Below, in pieces: positions 9,616 to 18,216 of a stretch of DNA of 64,000 nucleotides (within the stretch, counting starts at the first letter, position 1; each line of letters begins with the position of its first letter). The stretch covers positions 124,001 to 188,000 of the forward strand of contig NZ_JGYS01000022.1 of NCBI RefSeq assembly GCF_000741175.1. Direction: 5' to 3'. The notes beneath the pieces were generated by a model, which was not told where the DNA came from, ran no database searches, and saw nothing but the letters and a program-made list of their open reading frames with translations. The position numbers were made by a program, and so were the translations under genes. This stretch comes from Bifidobacterium callitrichos DSM 23973. GTDB lineage: Bacteria > Actinomycetota > Actinomycetes > Actinomycetales > Bifidobacteriaceae.

Positions 9616-9779
9616 CCATCGCGCGGTCAGACACCCCATCGCGCGGTGAATACGACATGACGCGGTGAATGTCCCATCGCGCGGTATAGGAAAACGGCTT
9701 CATTCCAACGATTCGGATTTCGGCCTCACCGCGCGATGGGATATTCACCGCGTCATGGGTGGCCTCACCGCGCGATGGG
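9616..9779. repeat. Mirror-symmetric array of 13-bp repeats (copy 1)
   Basis: A 13-bp unit, CATCGCGCGGTGA, occurs four times forward (starts 9617, 9637, 9656, 9675) and three times inverted (starts 9726, 9745, 9765). Copies are spaced 19 or 20 bp, nearly two helical turns. The halves flank an AT-richer 38-bp centre, so the array can fold into one long imperfect hairpin. A diverged copy lies at 46899-47039. The function is unknown; subterminal transposon-type repeats or a protein-binding array are possible. Confidence 0.85.
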
Positions 9780-9808
9780 AGGGCGCAGGTGATGCTCGGT
9801 CAGTCGAT

Positions 9809-11038
9809 TCAGGCGAGTTCAGCGATGGCGGCCTTGAGCTCGTCGACCTTGTTGGTCTCCTCCCACGGGAAGGCGACGTCGGTGCGGCCGAAGTGGCCGT
9901 AGGCGGCGGTTTTCGCGTAGATCGGGCGCTTCAAGTCGAGTTCGTCGATGATCGCGGCGGGGCGCAGGTCGAAGACCTTGCGCACGGCCTGCTGGATCTG
10001 GTCACGGGTCACGCCGCCGATCTCGGTGCCGAACGTCTCGACGTTGATGGACACCGGGTCGGCCACGCCGATGGCGTAGGCGACCTGCACCTCGACGCGG
10101 TGCGCAAGTCCTGCGGCCACGATGTTCTTGGCCACCCAGCGGGTGGCGTACGCGGCGGAACGGTCGACCTTGGACGGGTCCTTGCCGCTGAACGCGCCGC
10201 CGCCGTGGTGCGCGGCGCCGCCGTACGTGTCGACGATGATCTTGCGGCCGGTCAGGCCCGCGTCGGCCGCAGGGCCGCCGAGGATGAACGAACCGGTCGG
10301 GTTGACGAGCTGACGGTAGTCGTCGTGCTTGAGCGTGTCGCCGAGGATCTCGTCGAGCACCGGGTCGATGACGTGCTCCTTGAGCTCCTTCTCGAGCCAC
10401 TCGTGGGTGGCCTCGGGGTCGTGCTGCGTGGAGATGAGCACGGTGTCGACGCGCAGCGGGTGATCGTGCTCGTCGTATTCGATGGTGACCTGCGTCTTGC
10501 CGTCCGGGCGAAGATGCGGCACCTCGCCGCTCTTGCGCACCTCGGCGAGGCGGTAGGCCAGTCGGTGGGCCAGATGCACGGGCAGCGGCATGAGCACGTC
10601 GGTCTCGTCGGTGGCGTAGCCGAACATCACGCCCTGATCGCCGGCGCCCTGCGCCTCGTAGCGCTCCTCGCGGCTGGCGGCGGACTCCTCGGCCCCGCTC
10701 AGGCGGGAGACGCCCTGGTTGATCTCGGCGCTCTGGCCGGTGATGGCGACGATCACGCCGCAGGAGTCGGCGTCGAGGCCGACCTCGGACGAAGTGTAGC
10801 CGATGCGGCGCAGCGTTTCGCGCACCTTCGCCTGCACGTCCACGTAGCCTTCGGAGGTCACCTCGCCGAAGACGAGGAACACGCCGGTGGCCGCGGAGGT
10901 CTCGACGGCGACGTGGGACTGCGGATCCTGCCTGAGCAGATCGTCGAGGATTTCGTCGGAGATCTGGTCGCAGACCTTGTCGGGGTGGCCTTCGGTGACG
11001 GATTCGGCGGAGATGAGCTTGCGCTCGTGGTTGGTCAT
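9809..11038 (-). CDS. metK: S-adenosylmethionine synthase
   Basis: 409 residues. Signatures include [14 protein letters not shown] near the N-terminus, [12 protein letters not shown] and the phosphate loop [16 protein letters not shown]. It makes S-adenosylmethionine from methionine and ATP in the cytoplasm. The start ATG at 11038 has GAGGGATGAT before it. It lies downstream of rpoZ on the same strand with a 323-bp spacer, so it probably has its own promoter. Length and motifs are standard for the family. Confidence 0.97.
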   Translation of the reverse strand: MTNHERKLISAESVTEGHPDKVCDQISDEILDDLLRQDPQSHVAVETSAATGVFLVFGEVTSEGYVDVQAKVRETLRRIGYTSSEVGLDADSCGVIVAITGQSAEINQGVSRLSGAEESAASREERYEAQGAGDQGVMFGYATDETDVLMPLPVHLAHRLAYRLAEVRKSGEVPHLRPDGKTQVTIEYDEHDHPLRVDTVLISTQHDPEATHEWLEKELKEHVIDPVLDEILGDTLKHDDYRQLVNPTGSFILGGPAADAGLTGRKIIVDTYGGAAHHGGGAFSGKDPSKVDRSAAYATRWVAKNIVAAGLAHRVEVQVAYAIGVADPVSINVETFGTEIGGVTRDQIQQAVRKVFDLRPAAIIDELDLKRPIYAKTAAYGHFGRTDVAFPWEETNKVDELKAAIAELA

Positions 11039-11361
11039 ATCATCCCTCTTTCGGACTTATCGCCTCGCATACGCGGCCGCTTCGGGCCCGGAAGTGCGGG
11101 GCACAATGATACGTTTCTTGAATTGTTGGTTGTACATCAGGACCGACACTGTCCACGGCAGGCCGGAAACGGCTGCCTTCGGCGGTGATACAAAAGGGCC
11201 CGTGCCAGACCTTGCGGCCGGCGCGAGCCCTACGTTGTTCGCTCCTGAGGGTCAGTTGTACTCGTCCGCGTACGCTTGGGCAAGCGTGTCGGACGAGTTC
11301 GGACCGGAGTTCTTCGATTATCGGTCAACCATGCGGCCGGTGTCCACCGGCCTCGCACGGA
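11039..11361. other. Spacer between rpoZ and metK
   Basis: No coding sequence is supported. A perfect 8-bp-arm hairpin (GGCCGGTG/CACCGGCC, 11335-11352) lies just after the rpoZ stop and may be its terminator, although no T-run follows. The rest is likely metK promoter and leader. I looked for a SAM riboswitch and could not recognise one. Confidence 0.5.
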
Positions 11362-11694
11362 TCAGTTGCCTTCGGACAGGTCGTCCTCGCCGAGGGTCTC
11401 CTCGAGCAGGCCGTCGTTGATCTCGCGGAACGCGATGGACAGCGGCTTCTCGTTGTTCTGGTATTCGACGAGCGGACCGACGTTCTGCAGCAGGCCCTCG
11501 TTGAGCTGGGTGAAGTAGGAGTTGATCTGACGGGCGCGCTTGGCGGCGAAGATCGCCAGAGCATACTTGGAATCGGCGTGCTCCATGAGCTCGTCGATCG
11601 ACGGGCTGGCCAGACCGTCCGGGGTGGGCTTGGTGCCGAACTCCTCCTCGACGGCCTTCGGCTCGGTGTCCTTCGCCTCGGTGTCATTTGCCAT
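11362..11694 (-). CDS. rpoZ: DNA-directed RNA polymerase omega subunit
   Basis: 110 residues from the ATG at 11694. The core [26 protein letters not shown] followed by INSYF is the omega signature; the conserved helices help fold the beta-prime subunit. An acidic N-terminal extension ([20 protein letters not shown]) and an acidic tail are usual in bifidobacteria-like genomes. In-frame sequence continues upstream to 11889 without family similarity, so the internal ATG is preferred. No gmk lies upstream; the next genes are sugar-catabolic. Confidence 0.93.
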   Translation of the reverse strand: MANDTEAKDTEPKAVEEEFGTKPTPDGLASPSIDELMEHADSKYALAIFAAKRARQINSYFTQLNEGLLQNVGPLVEYQNNEKPLSIAFREINDGLLEETLGEDDLSEGN

Positions 11695-11889
11695 AACGGT
11701 GCATCTCCCAACATGCGGAAAAACTATCTCAACCGCAGCAAGTATAGTCCCGCCCGGGGACTCCCCCGAAGACCCGGAATTCGGCGTATCATCGACGATG
11801 GATCGTCCTCGCCGGCCGGCGCGTCGTCCAAGGGTGACCGCGGTCATGCTGCGCGCTTCCTTAGTTGGCGCGCGATGCATAACGAACAA

Positions 11890-12735
11890 TCAGTGCTCCG
11901 GCCAGTACGGGGCCACTTCCTTGTCGAAGGCGTCGGAGACCTTCGCGGCGACCTCGGCGAACGGTGTGTCCCAGACGGCCTGGTTGAAGATCTCACATTC
12001 GATGTCGCCGCGCCATCCGGTGGCGGCGACGGCCTCGGTCAGGGACTTGAAGTCGATGACGCCCTCGCCCATGTAGTGGCGGGAGAGCAGCACGTCCTTC
12101 TCGAACGGGGTGCGGTAGTCACACACCTGATACGTGGCGATGCGGCCCTCACGGCCGGCGCGGGCGATGGAATCGAGCACCTGCGGATCCCAGAAGATGT
12201 GGAACGTGTCGACGGTCACGCCGACGGCCTTCGGGTCGAAGGGCGCGGCGAGGTCGAGCGCCTGGCCGAGCGTGGAGACACAGGCGCGGTCGGTGCAGTA
12301 CATCGGGTGGAGCGGTTCGATGGCGAGGGTCACGCCGGCGTCGAGCGCATCCTTCTCCAGCTCGTAGAGCGCGTCGGCCACGCGTTCGCGGGCGCCGATC
12401 AGGTCCTTGGAACCTTCCGGCAGTCCGCCGACGACGAGGACGAGGACCTTGCAGCCGAAGGCCGCGGTCTCCTCGATGAGTTTGCGGTTGTCGTCGATGG
12501 AGGCGCGGCGGGCGGGTCCCCCCGGCATCGTGAAGAAGCCGCCACGGCACATGGTCGAGACCCTCAGGCCCGAGTCGGCGACCATCCTGACGGCGGTGTC
12601 GAGGCCGACTGCCTCGACCGGCTCGCGCCACAGGCCGACGCTGCGGTATCCGGCCGCAGTGAGCGTGTCAAGGGTCTGCCTGAGGTCGGCGTATTTGATC
12701 GTCGCCTGATTCATGGAGAGGATCGGATTGGTCAT
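11890..12735 (-). CDS. Sugar phosphate isomerase/epimerase (TIM barrel)
   Basis: 281 residues of the xylose-isomerase-like TIM-barrel family (AP endonuclease 2 superfamily). Metal-ligand regions expected for the fold are visible: LAIEPLHPMY, VGVTVDTFHIFWDP, YQVCDYRTP and GDIECEIFN. Relatives isomerise or epimerise keto-sugars or inosose. It is the last gene of a same-strand set with DUF993 (30 bp upstream) and a Gfo/Idh/MocA oxidoreductase. That grouping suggests oxidation of a sugar or polyol followed by keto-sugar processing. The exact substrate is unknown. Confidence 0.8.
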   Translation of the reverse strand: MTNPILSMNQATIKYADLRQTLDTLTAAGYRSVGLWREPVEAVGLDTAVRMVADSGLRVSTMCRGGFFTMPGGPARRASIDDNRKLIEETAAFGCKVLVLVVGGLPEGSKDLIGARERVADALYELEKDALDAGVTLAIEPLHPMYCTDRACVSTLGQALDLAAPFDPKAVGVTVDTFHIFWDPQVLDSIARAGREGRIATYQVCDYRTPFEKDVLLSRHYMGEGVIDFKSLTEAVAATGWRGDIECEIFNQAVWDTPFAEVAAKVSDAFDKEVAPYWPEH

Positions 12736-12765
12736 GATGTTCTTCCTTTCAGACGTTTCAGGCGT

Positions 12766-13986
12766 TCACTTGATGCCGTTGATCGCGAGCAGCGCGTTCC
12801 AGCGTTCGGTGGCGAGCTCGGGGTTCTCGAAGGCGCCGCACGCGTTGGCGAGTTCGACCACGTGGGAGAGGTTCGGCAGGCTGCGCGCGGACTGCAGGCC
12901 ACCGACCATCTGGAAGGCATCCTGATGGCCGTTGAGCCAGCTCATGAACGCGACGGAGGTCTTGTAGAACTCGGTGGGGTGCACGAACACCTGCTGCGCG
13001 AGCGCCTGGGTGGGTTCGAGGATGCGCAGGTATTCGGCCTCGTCGCCCCTGTCAAGCGCCTGAATCGCGGCGGAGGCATGCGGGGCGAGCACGGAGAACG
13101 CGCCGAGCAGCGCGTTGGAATGCATGACGGCACGGCCGCCGTGCTTCGGATCGTCCTGTTCGGTGTCCTTGATGAGGTCGACGTAGTGGAAGTCGTCGCC
13201 GGTGAGCATCATCGTGCCTTCGGGCAGCATCGCGCGCATGTAGCGTTCGGAGTCGGCGTCGAGCAGCGACATCTTGACGCCGCGCACCTTGCCGGGGTTG
13301 TGTTCGATGATGGTCAGGACGGTGCGGGAGGCCTCGCGCCAGTCGGGAGAGCCGAAGTAGCCGTGCAGCTGGGCGTCGAACACCTCGCCGAGCCAGTGCA
13401 GGATGACCGGGCTCTTGGCGGCGCCGATGACCTCGTCGTAGACCTTGATGTAGTCGGCCGGGCTCTTGGCGGTGCGGCACAGGTGGCGCGAGCACATGAT
13501 GACCGGGCCGTCGCCGGCGGATTCGCACACGTCGAGCTGTTCGAGATACGCGTCGACGATCTGGGCGAGAGTGTAGTCGCCGCCTTGCTTCAACTGGTCG
13601 GTGTTGACGCCGACGGACACGAGGTCGGCGACGGAGCGCCCCCAGCCCTCCTTGGCGGCGTATTCCCTGGCGGCGGCGCCGGAGCGGCGCATGAGTTCGG
13701 CGGTGGCGGCCCAGTCCATGCCGAGGTTGCGCTGGGCGGTGTCCATGCAGTCGGCGACGCCGAGCCCCCACGACCACACCATGCGACGGAATCCGATGGT
13801 CGACTCCCAGTCGACCTCGGCGGGCCGTCCGGGCGTGTTGTCGGCCCACGCCATCGGCACGACGTGCGCGGCCGCGTAGGCGATGCGGGACCTGAGCGGC
13901 TGCGTGGGCTTTGCGAACGCCGGGGCCGGATTCGCCTCGACCCTGCTGGTCTCGCCGGACTTGTCGATCAGTGTGAATGTTGCCAT
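12766..13986 (-). CDS. DUF993 family protein (dihydrodipicolinate-synthase-like TIM barrel)
   Basis: 406 residues from the ATG at 13986, chosen because AAAGGAC lies just before it; in-frame sequence upstream to 14184 is antisense to nothing recognisable and is rejected. The protein matches the DUF993 pattern, a TIM-barrel group related to class-I aldolases: ESTIGFRRMVWSWGLGVADCMDTAQR, split here for length, with MCSRHLCR, VILHWLGEVFD and a central VKMSLLD holding a candidate Schiff-base Lys. The biochemical role is not established to my knowledge; an aldolase or lyase acting on a keto-sugar acid is a reasonable inference. It sits between the oxidoreductase and the isomerase. Confidence 0.75.
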   Translation of the reverse strand: MATFTLIDKSGETSRVEANPAPAFAKPTQPLRSRIAYAAAHVVPMAWADNTPGRPAEVDWESTIGFRRMVWSWGLGVADCMDTAQRNLGMDWAATAELMRRSGAAAREYAAKEGWGRSVADLVSVGVNTDQLKQGGDYTLAQIVDAYLEQLDVCESAGDGPVIMCSRHLCRTAKSPADYIKVYDEVIGAAKSPVILHWLGEVFDAQLHGYFGSPDWREASRTVLTIIEHNPGKVRGVKMSLLDADSERYMRAMLPEGTMMLTGDDFHYVDLIKDTEQDDPKHGGRAVMHSNALLGAFSVLAPHASAAIQALDRGDEAEYLRILEPTQALAQQVFVHPTEFYKTSVAFMSWLNGHQDAFQMVGGLQSARSLPNLSHVVELANACGAFENPELATERWNALLAINGIK

Positions 13987-14036
13987 GTGTAGGTCCTTTC
14001 GTGAAGGCTCTTTGTCAAAAGACGGGATCGGTACGA

Positions 14037-15188
14037 TCAGTAGCGGCCTTCGGGCACGATCACCTTGGCGCCCTTGGCGGCGGATTCGTAGCCGAGCTCG
14101 GCCAGGCGCACGCCGCGGGCTCCGGAGGCGAAGTCGTACGGGTAGTCGGCGCCTTCGGCGAGAGCGCGGATGTACTCCTCCCACTGCGCCTTGAAGCCGT
14201 TCTCGTAGGTTTCGTCGGTGCCGATCTCCTGCCAGCCGTCCATGTACTTGTGCGGGTCCGGAACGTCCGGGTTCCAGAACGCCTTCGGAGTGGCGTCGCG
14301 CACCTGGATCTCGGCGCCGAACAGGCCGACGACCGCGGAGCCGCGGGTGCCGTCGATCTGGAACTCGAGCAGCTCGTTGCGGTAGACGCGGGTGTTCCAG
14401 GAGGAGTTCATCTGCACGGTGATGCCGTTGTCGAGCTCGAAGATCGCGTAGGCGGCGTCCTCGGCGGTGGCCTGGTAGGTGTTGCCCTTCTCATCGACGC
14501 GCTCGGGGATCTCGGTCTTCGCCTCGGCGTAGACGGTCTTGATCTTGCCGAACAGGCCTTCGATCACGTAGTTCCAGTGCGGGAACATGTCGGAGATCAT
14601 GCCGCCGCCGAGCTCCTTCCTGTAGTTCCAGCTGGGGCGCTGGGATTCGCGCCAGTCGCCTTCGAACACCCAGTAGCCGAATTCGCCGTGGACGGAGAGG
14701 ATGCGTCCGAAGAAGCCGGACTTGATCAGGCGGCGGAGCTTCAACAGACCGGGCAGGAAGAGCTTGTCGTGCACGACGCCGGTCTTGACGCCCTTGGCCT
14801 CGGCCAAGCGCACGAGCTCGCAGGCGTCCTCGTAGGTTTCGGCAAGCGGTTTCTCGGTGTAGATGTCCTTGCCGGCGGCAATGGCCTTCTTCAGGGATTC
14901 GACGCGCGCGGAGGTGACGAGGAAGTCGCCGTAGAGCGGGTAGTGCGGATCGGCGAGCACCGAGTCGAGGTCGGTGGTGTACTTGAGCCCGCCGTGCTTC
15001 TCGGAGGCCTCCTTAAGCTTGGATTCGTGGCGTCCGACGAGGATCGGGTCGAGCTGCACGCGCGATCCGTCCGACAGCTCCACGCCGCCCTGCTCGATGA
15101 TCGGCAGAATCGAGCGGCATAGGTGCTGACGGTAGCCCATACGGCCGGTGGCGCCGTTGAGGATGACTCCGATGGTCTTGTCTGCCAT
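14037..15188 (-). CDS. Gfo/Idh/MocA family oxidoreductase
   Basis: 383 residues from the ATG at 15188 (behind AAAGGACACGAAAGAAC). The N-terminal Rossmann region begins IGVILNGATGRMGYRQHL, a GxxGRMG variant of the dinucleotide loop. The conserved EKP motif is present (DIYTEKPLAETYE). The C-terminal substrate domain has GGGMISDMFPHWNYV, with the HW position typical of the catalytic His region. Family members oxidise sugars or inositols with NAD(P). It heads the three-gene sugar-oxidation set and has a LacI-type palindrome 85-100 bp upstream. Confidence 0.85.
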   Translation of the reverse strand: MADKTIGVILNGATGRMGYRQHLCRSILPIIEQGGVELSDGSRVQLDPILVGRHESKLKEASEKHGGLKYTTDLDSVLADPHYPLYGDFLVTSARVESLKKAIAAGKDIYTEKPLAETYEDACELVRLAEAKGVKTGVVHDKLFLPGLLKLRRLIKSGFFGRILSVHGEFGYWVFEGDWRESQRPSWNYRKELGGGMISDMFPHWNYVIEGLFGKIKTVYAEAKTEIPERVDEKGNTYQATAEDAAYAIFELDNGITVQMNSSWNTRVYRNELLEFQIDGTRGSAVVGLFGAEIQVRDATPKAFWNPDVPDPHKYMDGWQEIGTDETYENGFKAQWEEYIRALAEGADYPYDFASGARGVRLAELGYESAAKGAKVIVPEGRY

Positions 15189-15274
15189 GTTCTTTCGTGT
15201 CCTTTCGCTGATTGCGGCTTTGCAGTCACGTGTCCTTGACTTTGCGTTGTTCTGGCCCTCGTGCCCACCATGTT

Positions 15275-15290
15275 TGGTAAGCGCTTTCCA
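15275..15290. promoter_or_regulatory. LacI-type operator upstream of the oxidoreductase
   Basis: TGGTAAGCGCTTTCCA is a near-perfect 16-bp palindrome with the central CG typical of LacI-family sites. It lies upstream of the oxidoreductase gene and next to the lacI-family gene at 15417. A weaker related site, GGTAAACGATTGCTTTCC, lies at 15387-15404. Confidence 0.6.
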
Positions 15291-15416
15291 TTGCTTTGCA
15301 CTATACACCACCGAATGACGTGGTGCAAATCACACGAACCGTCGCACATATACGAAAAATGGCCGCCTTCCGGCGACCATGTAAACGGTAAACGATTGCT
15401 TTCCGACCGACGTCCG

Positions 15417-16457
15417 TCACTCCCAGGGGACGTATTCGGTTTCGGAGCCGCGCAGGCAGGGACGGCCCTCGACCACCTCGACGCGCGGCTGCGGCGCATC
15501 GGTCCCCTCGCGCTTGGCCCTGACCTGCTCGTAGAGCATGCGGAAGGCGCGCTCCCCCATTTCGAGGAAGTTCTGGCTGTAGCTCGTCAGCGCCGGCTGC
15601 CATAGGGGAGCGAACCGCTGGTCGTCGAAGCCGACCACGCTCACATCGTCCGGGATCTGCCGTCCCGACTCCTTCAATCCCTTGATCACGGCGATCGCGG
15701 TCTCGTCGTTGCCGGCGAACACTGCGGTCACGTCGTCGCGCTCGCCGAGCTGGCGTCCGGCGTCGACGGCCTCCTCCAGATCGTCGGGAGAGACGATGAT
15801 CGGCTCGTGGATCACGGCGCCGCGCTCCTCCAGCGCGTCACGCCAGCCGTTCGTGCGCGTGTTGTCGTTCGGACCCGCCGGGCGTGCCACGTGGAATACG
15901 GTCCTGTGCTTCAGGTCGAGCAGGTGCATCGTCATCCATCGCCCGCCCTCGCGTTCGGCGTTGACGACCTGATAGTCGCCGTCACCGAAGCTGCCGCCGA
16001 CGACCACTAGCGGCAGATCCTTGGGGATGTAGTCGAGCGCCTTGATGCCGGCCTTGTCGTACAGGTAGACCACCGCGCCGGCCGGGCGGACGGACAGGCC
16101 CATCCGCACGCGCTGCTCGACCGAATCCATGTCGGATTCGTCGAGCGAGACGATGTTGAGCAGGAAGCGACGCCTGCGTGCCGCCGCCTCGACGCCGTGG
16201 TTCGTCTCGGAGGTGGAGAAGGCGGACGGGTTCGCGGCGAACGCGACGACCGTGTCCATCTCCTGATTGGACAGGGCGCGCGCGACGACGCTCGGCTCGT
16301 ACCCGAGCTGCTTGATGGCCTTGGCGATGCGTTCGCGCTTGTCCTCGGAGACCTTGACGGTGCCGTTGAGATATCGCGAGACGGTCGGCGCGGACACCCC
16401 GGCGAGACGTGCGACGTCCTTGATTACCGGACGGGAATGCCCCGTGTTTCTCGCCAT
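15417..16457 (-). CDS. LacI-family transcriptional regulator
   Basis: 346 residues. The N-terminal helix-turn-helix VIKDVARLAGVSAPTVSRYL is followed by a hinge and a periplasmic-binding-protein-like effector domain (FAGNDETAIAVIKGL, DDVSVVGFDD). A good SD (GGTGAGGT) precedes the ATG at 16457. It lies between the GPH transporter gene and the oxidoreductase set, all on the minus strand. The palindromes at 15275 and 15387 make the downstream oxidation genes likely targets. The inducer is unknown, probably a sugar. Confidence 0.92.
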   Translation of the reverse strand: MARNTGHSRPVIKDVARLAGVSAPTVSRYLNGTVKVSEDKRERIAKAIKQLGYEPSVVARALSNQEMDTVVAFAANPSAFSTSETNHGVEAAARRRRFLLNIVSLDESDMDSVEQRVRMGLSVRPAGAVVYLYDKAGIKALDYIPKDLPLVVVGGSFGDGDYQVVNAEREGGRWMTMHLLDLKHRTVFHVARPAGPNDNTRTNGWRDALEERGAVIHEPIIVSPDDLEEAVDAGRQLGERDDVTAVFAGNDETAIAVIKGLKESGRQIPDDVSVVGFDDQRFAPLWQPALTSYSQNFLEMGERAFRMLYEQVRAKREGTDAPQPRVEVVEGRPCLRGSETEYVPWE

Positions 16458-16564
16458 ACCTCACCGCTCCTTGTCTGCAACCGCCATCACCAATCCTCCA
16501 TGAAAATGCACACGTTCGACATGGCGCCGGGAGACTCCGCCGGCATGGTTACCGGACAGCCCCA

Positions 16565-18199
16565 TTACCGTCCGCCGTTGAGCCAGACCTGGTCGTAGGG
16601 CATGCCGGTGAGCTTCTCGATCGTGCGACGGGTCTCCTTGTCGACCGCCGACTTGCGGCCGCCGGACTGCAACCGGTTGATCTCCGAGAGCACCATGCCA
16701 TCGGTCCGCTTGTCGATCCTTAAGTGCGCGGAGATCAGCCAGCACAGGATCATCGAGATCCCGAACCAGCCCAACAGCACCGCGCCCACGCCGATCCGCG
16801 CCGTCGGCGACTGCACCGACCGGGTCGCATCGAACCCGACCGCACCCAGCACCACACCCACCAGGATCGTCGCCAACCCCGAGAACAGCTGACGGAACGA
16901 CGCCTGAATCGCCGAGAACGTCGCCGACCGGTAACGCCGCGTCACCACCTGATCCACGTCGGCCATGTACGGGAACACCGCCCACGGCAGATAACCGCAC
17001 AGGGACTTGAACGCGAAGAACCACAACGAGGCCGCCACCGCCACCACCGTCCACACCGGCCCCGGCACACGCCCCGCCAGCACCCACACCAGCAGCAACC
17101 CAGCCACACCGGAGAGGCATCCGGCGAAGTTGATCGCGTACATGCGACGCGGGCCCAGCTTCGTCATGCCGATGCCGAACAGCGGCATCAACGGCAGGGA
17201 CACCGCCGCGCAGCCGAGCAGGAGCGAGGCGAACGCGGCGGTGCTGCCCCAGTCGAAGACGACGAAGAACACGAACGTCTGGCCGAACACGTCCATCGAC
17301 ACCTGCACCATCAGATAGATCGCCAGATGCTTGCGAAACTCCTTCACGTTGAGCGTCGTCGCGTACTCGCGCAGCACCTTGACCGCGCGCCGCATCCACC
17401 GCGCCAGACCAATATGCCCGTCACGAACCTCGCCACGCGCATAGGCGCCGAAACCGGCCTGCTCCGGCGTCAGCTCCCAGGTGAACCGCCATGCGGCGAA
17501 CACCGCCAACGCAAACAATACGGTCGTCGCGATCGTGAACACCATATACCCGATCGGCCGGTCCTCGCCCGTCACGGACAGGACCGCACTACCCGCCAAC
17601 GGGATCAGCGTCGCCGCGCCGGTCGACACGAACAGGCGCACCGTCGACAGCTTCGTACGCCCCGCGAAATCGGTCGTCATCTCCCCCGGCAGCGGATTGT
17701 ATGCGGTGGCGAACACCTGCGCCAGCACCACCCAGATCACATACATGCCGGCGTAGGCCGCGATCGGCAGTCCCGGAATCCACAGGAACACGCCGGTGAG
17801 CAGCAGCGGCGAGATGAGCATCAGCAACAGACGGCGGCGTCCGAACCGCCGGCCCACGTCATAGCGGTACAGATTGTCGTCAAGCACGCCAAACAACAGG
17901 GCCGCCACCGCGCTCACCAGCGCGCTCATGCCGATCACCGACTGCGAGGTGGCGATGTCCATCCCGCAGAACCGCGTCCAGAACAACGACAGATACGTGG
18001 CGATGAGCGTCAACTGGCCGCCGCCGTAGAAGTCGCCGATGCCGTAGCCGAGCGCCTGCCGCATCGTGATCGCACGTTTCTGGGACGATGACATCGCCCT
18101 ATGCAACGCCTCGCTGCCGCTGTCGTCGTTACTACTGCCGCCGCCTTCACCGGCGACGCTCGCGTTAGCGTTCATGTTCTCCGTCGTATTCGTTTGCAT
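16565..18199 (-). CDS. GPH/MFS-type sugar cation symporter
   Basis: 544 residues from the ATG at 18199. About twelve hydrophobic helices are visible, with the glycoside-pentoside-hexuronide layout: ALGYGIGDFYGGGQLTLI at the first helix and a GRRFGRRR loop after helix 2. The Ser/Gly/Asn-rich N-terminus (about 45 residues) is unusual. It probably imports an oligosaccharide or glycoside by cation symport. The stop of the GH28 gene lies 17 bp upstream of the chosen start, and an in-frame TTG at 18220 overlaps that stop. Cotranscription with GH28 is likely. Confidence 0.82.
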   Translation of the reverse strand: MQTNTTENMNANASVAGEGGGSSNDDSGSEALHRAMSSSQKRAITMRQALGYGIGDFYGGGQLTLIATYLSLFWTRFCGMDIATSQSVIGMSALVSAVAALLFGVLDDNLYRYDVGRRFGRRRLLLMLISPLLLTGVFLWIPGLPIAAYAGMYVIWVVLAQVFATAYNPLPGEMTTDFAGRTKLSTVRLFVSTGAATLIPLAGSAVLSVTGEDRPIGYMVFTIATTVLFALAVFAAWRFTWELTPEQAGFGAYARGEVRDGHIGLARWMRRAVKVLREYATTLNVKEFRKHLAIYLMVQVSMDVFGQTFVFFVVFDWGSTAAFASLLLGCAAVSLPLMPLFGIGMTKLGPRRMYAINFAGCLSGVAGLLLVWVLAGRVPGPVWTVVAVAASLWFFAFKSLCGYLPWAVFPYMADVDQVVTRRYRSATFSAIQASFRQLFSGLATILVGVVLGAVGFDATRSVQSPTARIGVGAVLLGWFGISMILCWLISAHLRIDKRTDGMVLSEINRLQSGGRKSAVDKETRRTIEKLTGMPYDQVWLNGGR

Positions 18200-18216
18200 G
18201 AGTTGGATTCCGTCCG

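Noticed and set aside
9616..9779. Possible CRISPR array
   Set aside because: Units are 13 bp, mirror-symmetric and separated by only 6-7 bp; there are no spacers of CRISPR length and no cas genes.
11039..11361. SAM riboswitch upstream of metK
   Set aside because: I could not identify the conserved core of any SAM riboswitch class in the spacer; a covariance-model search would settle it.
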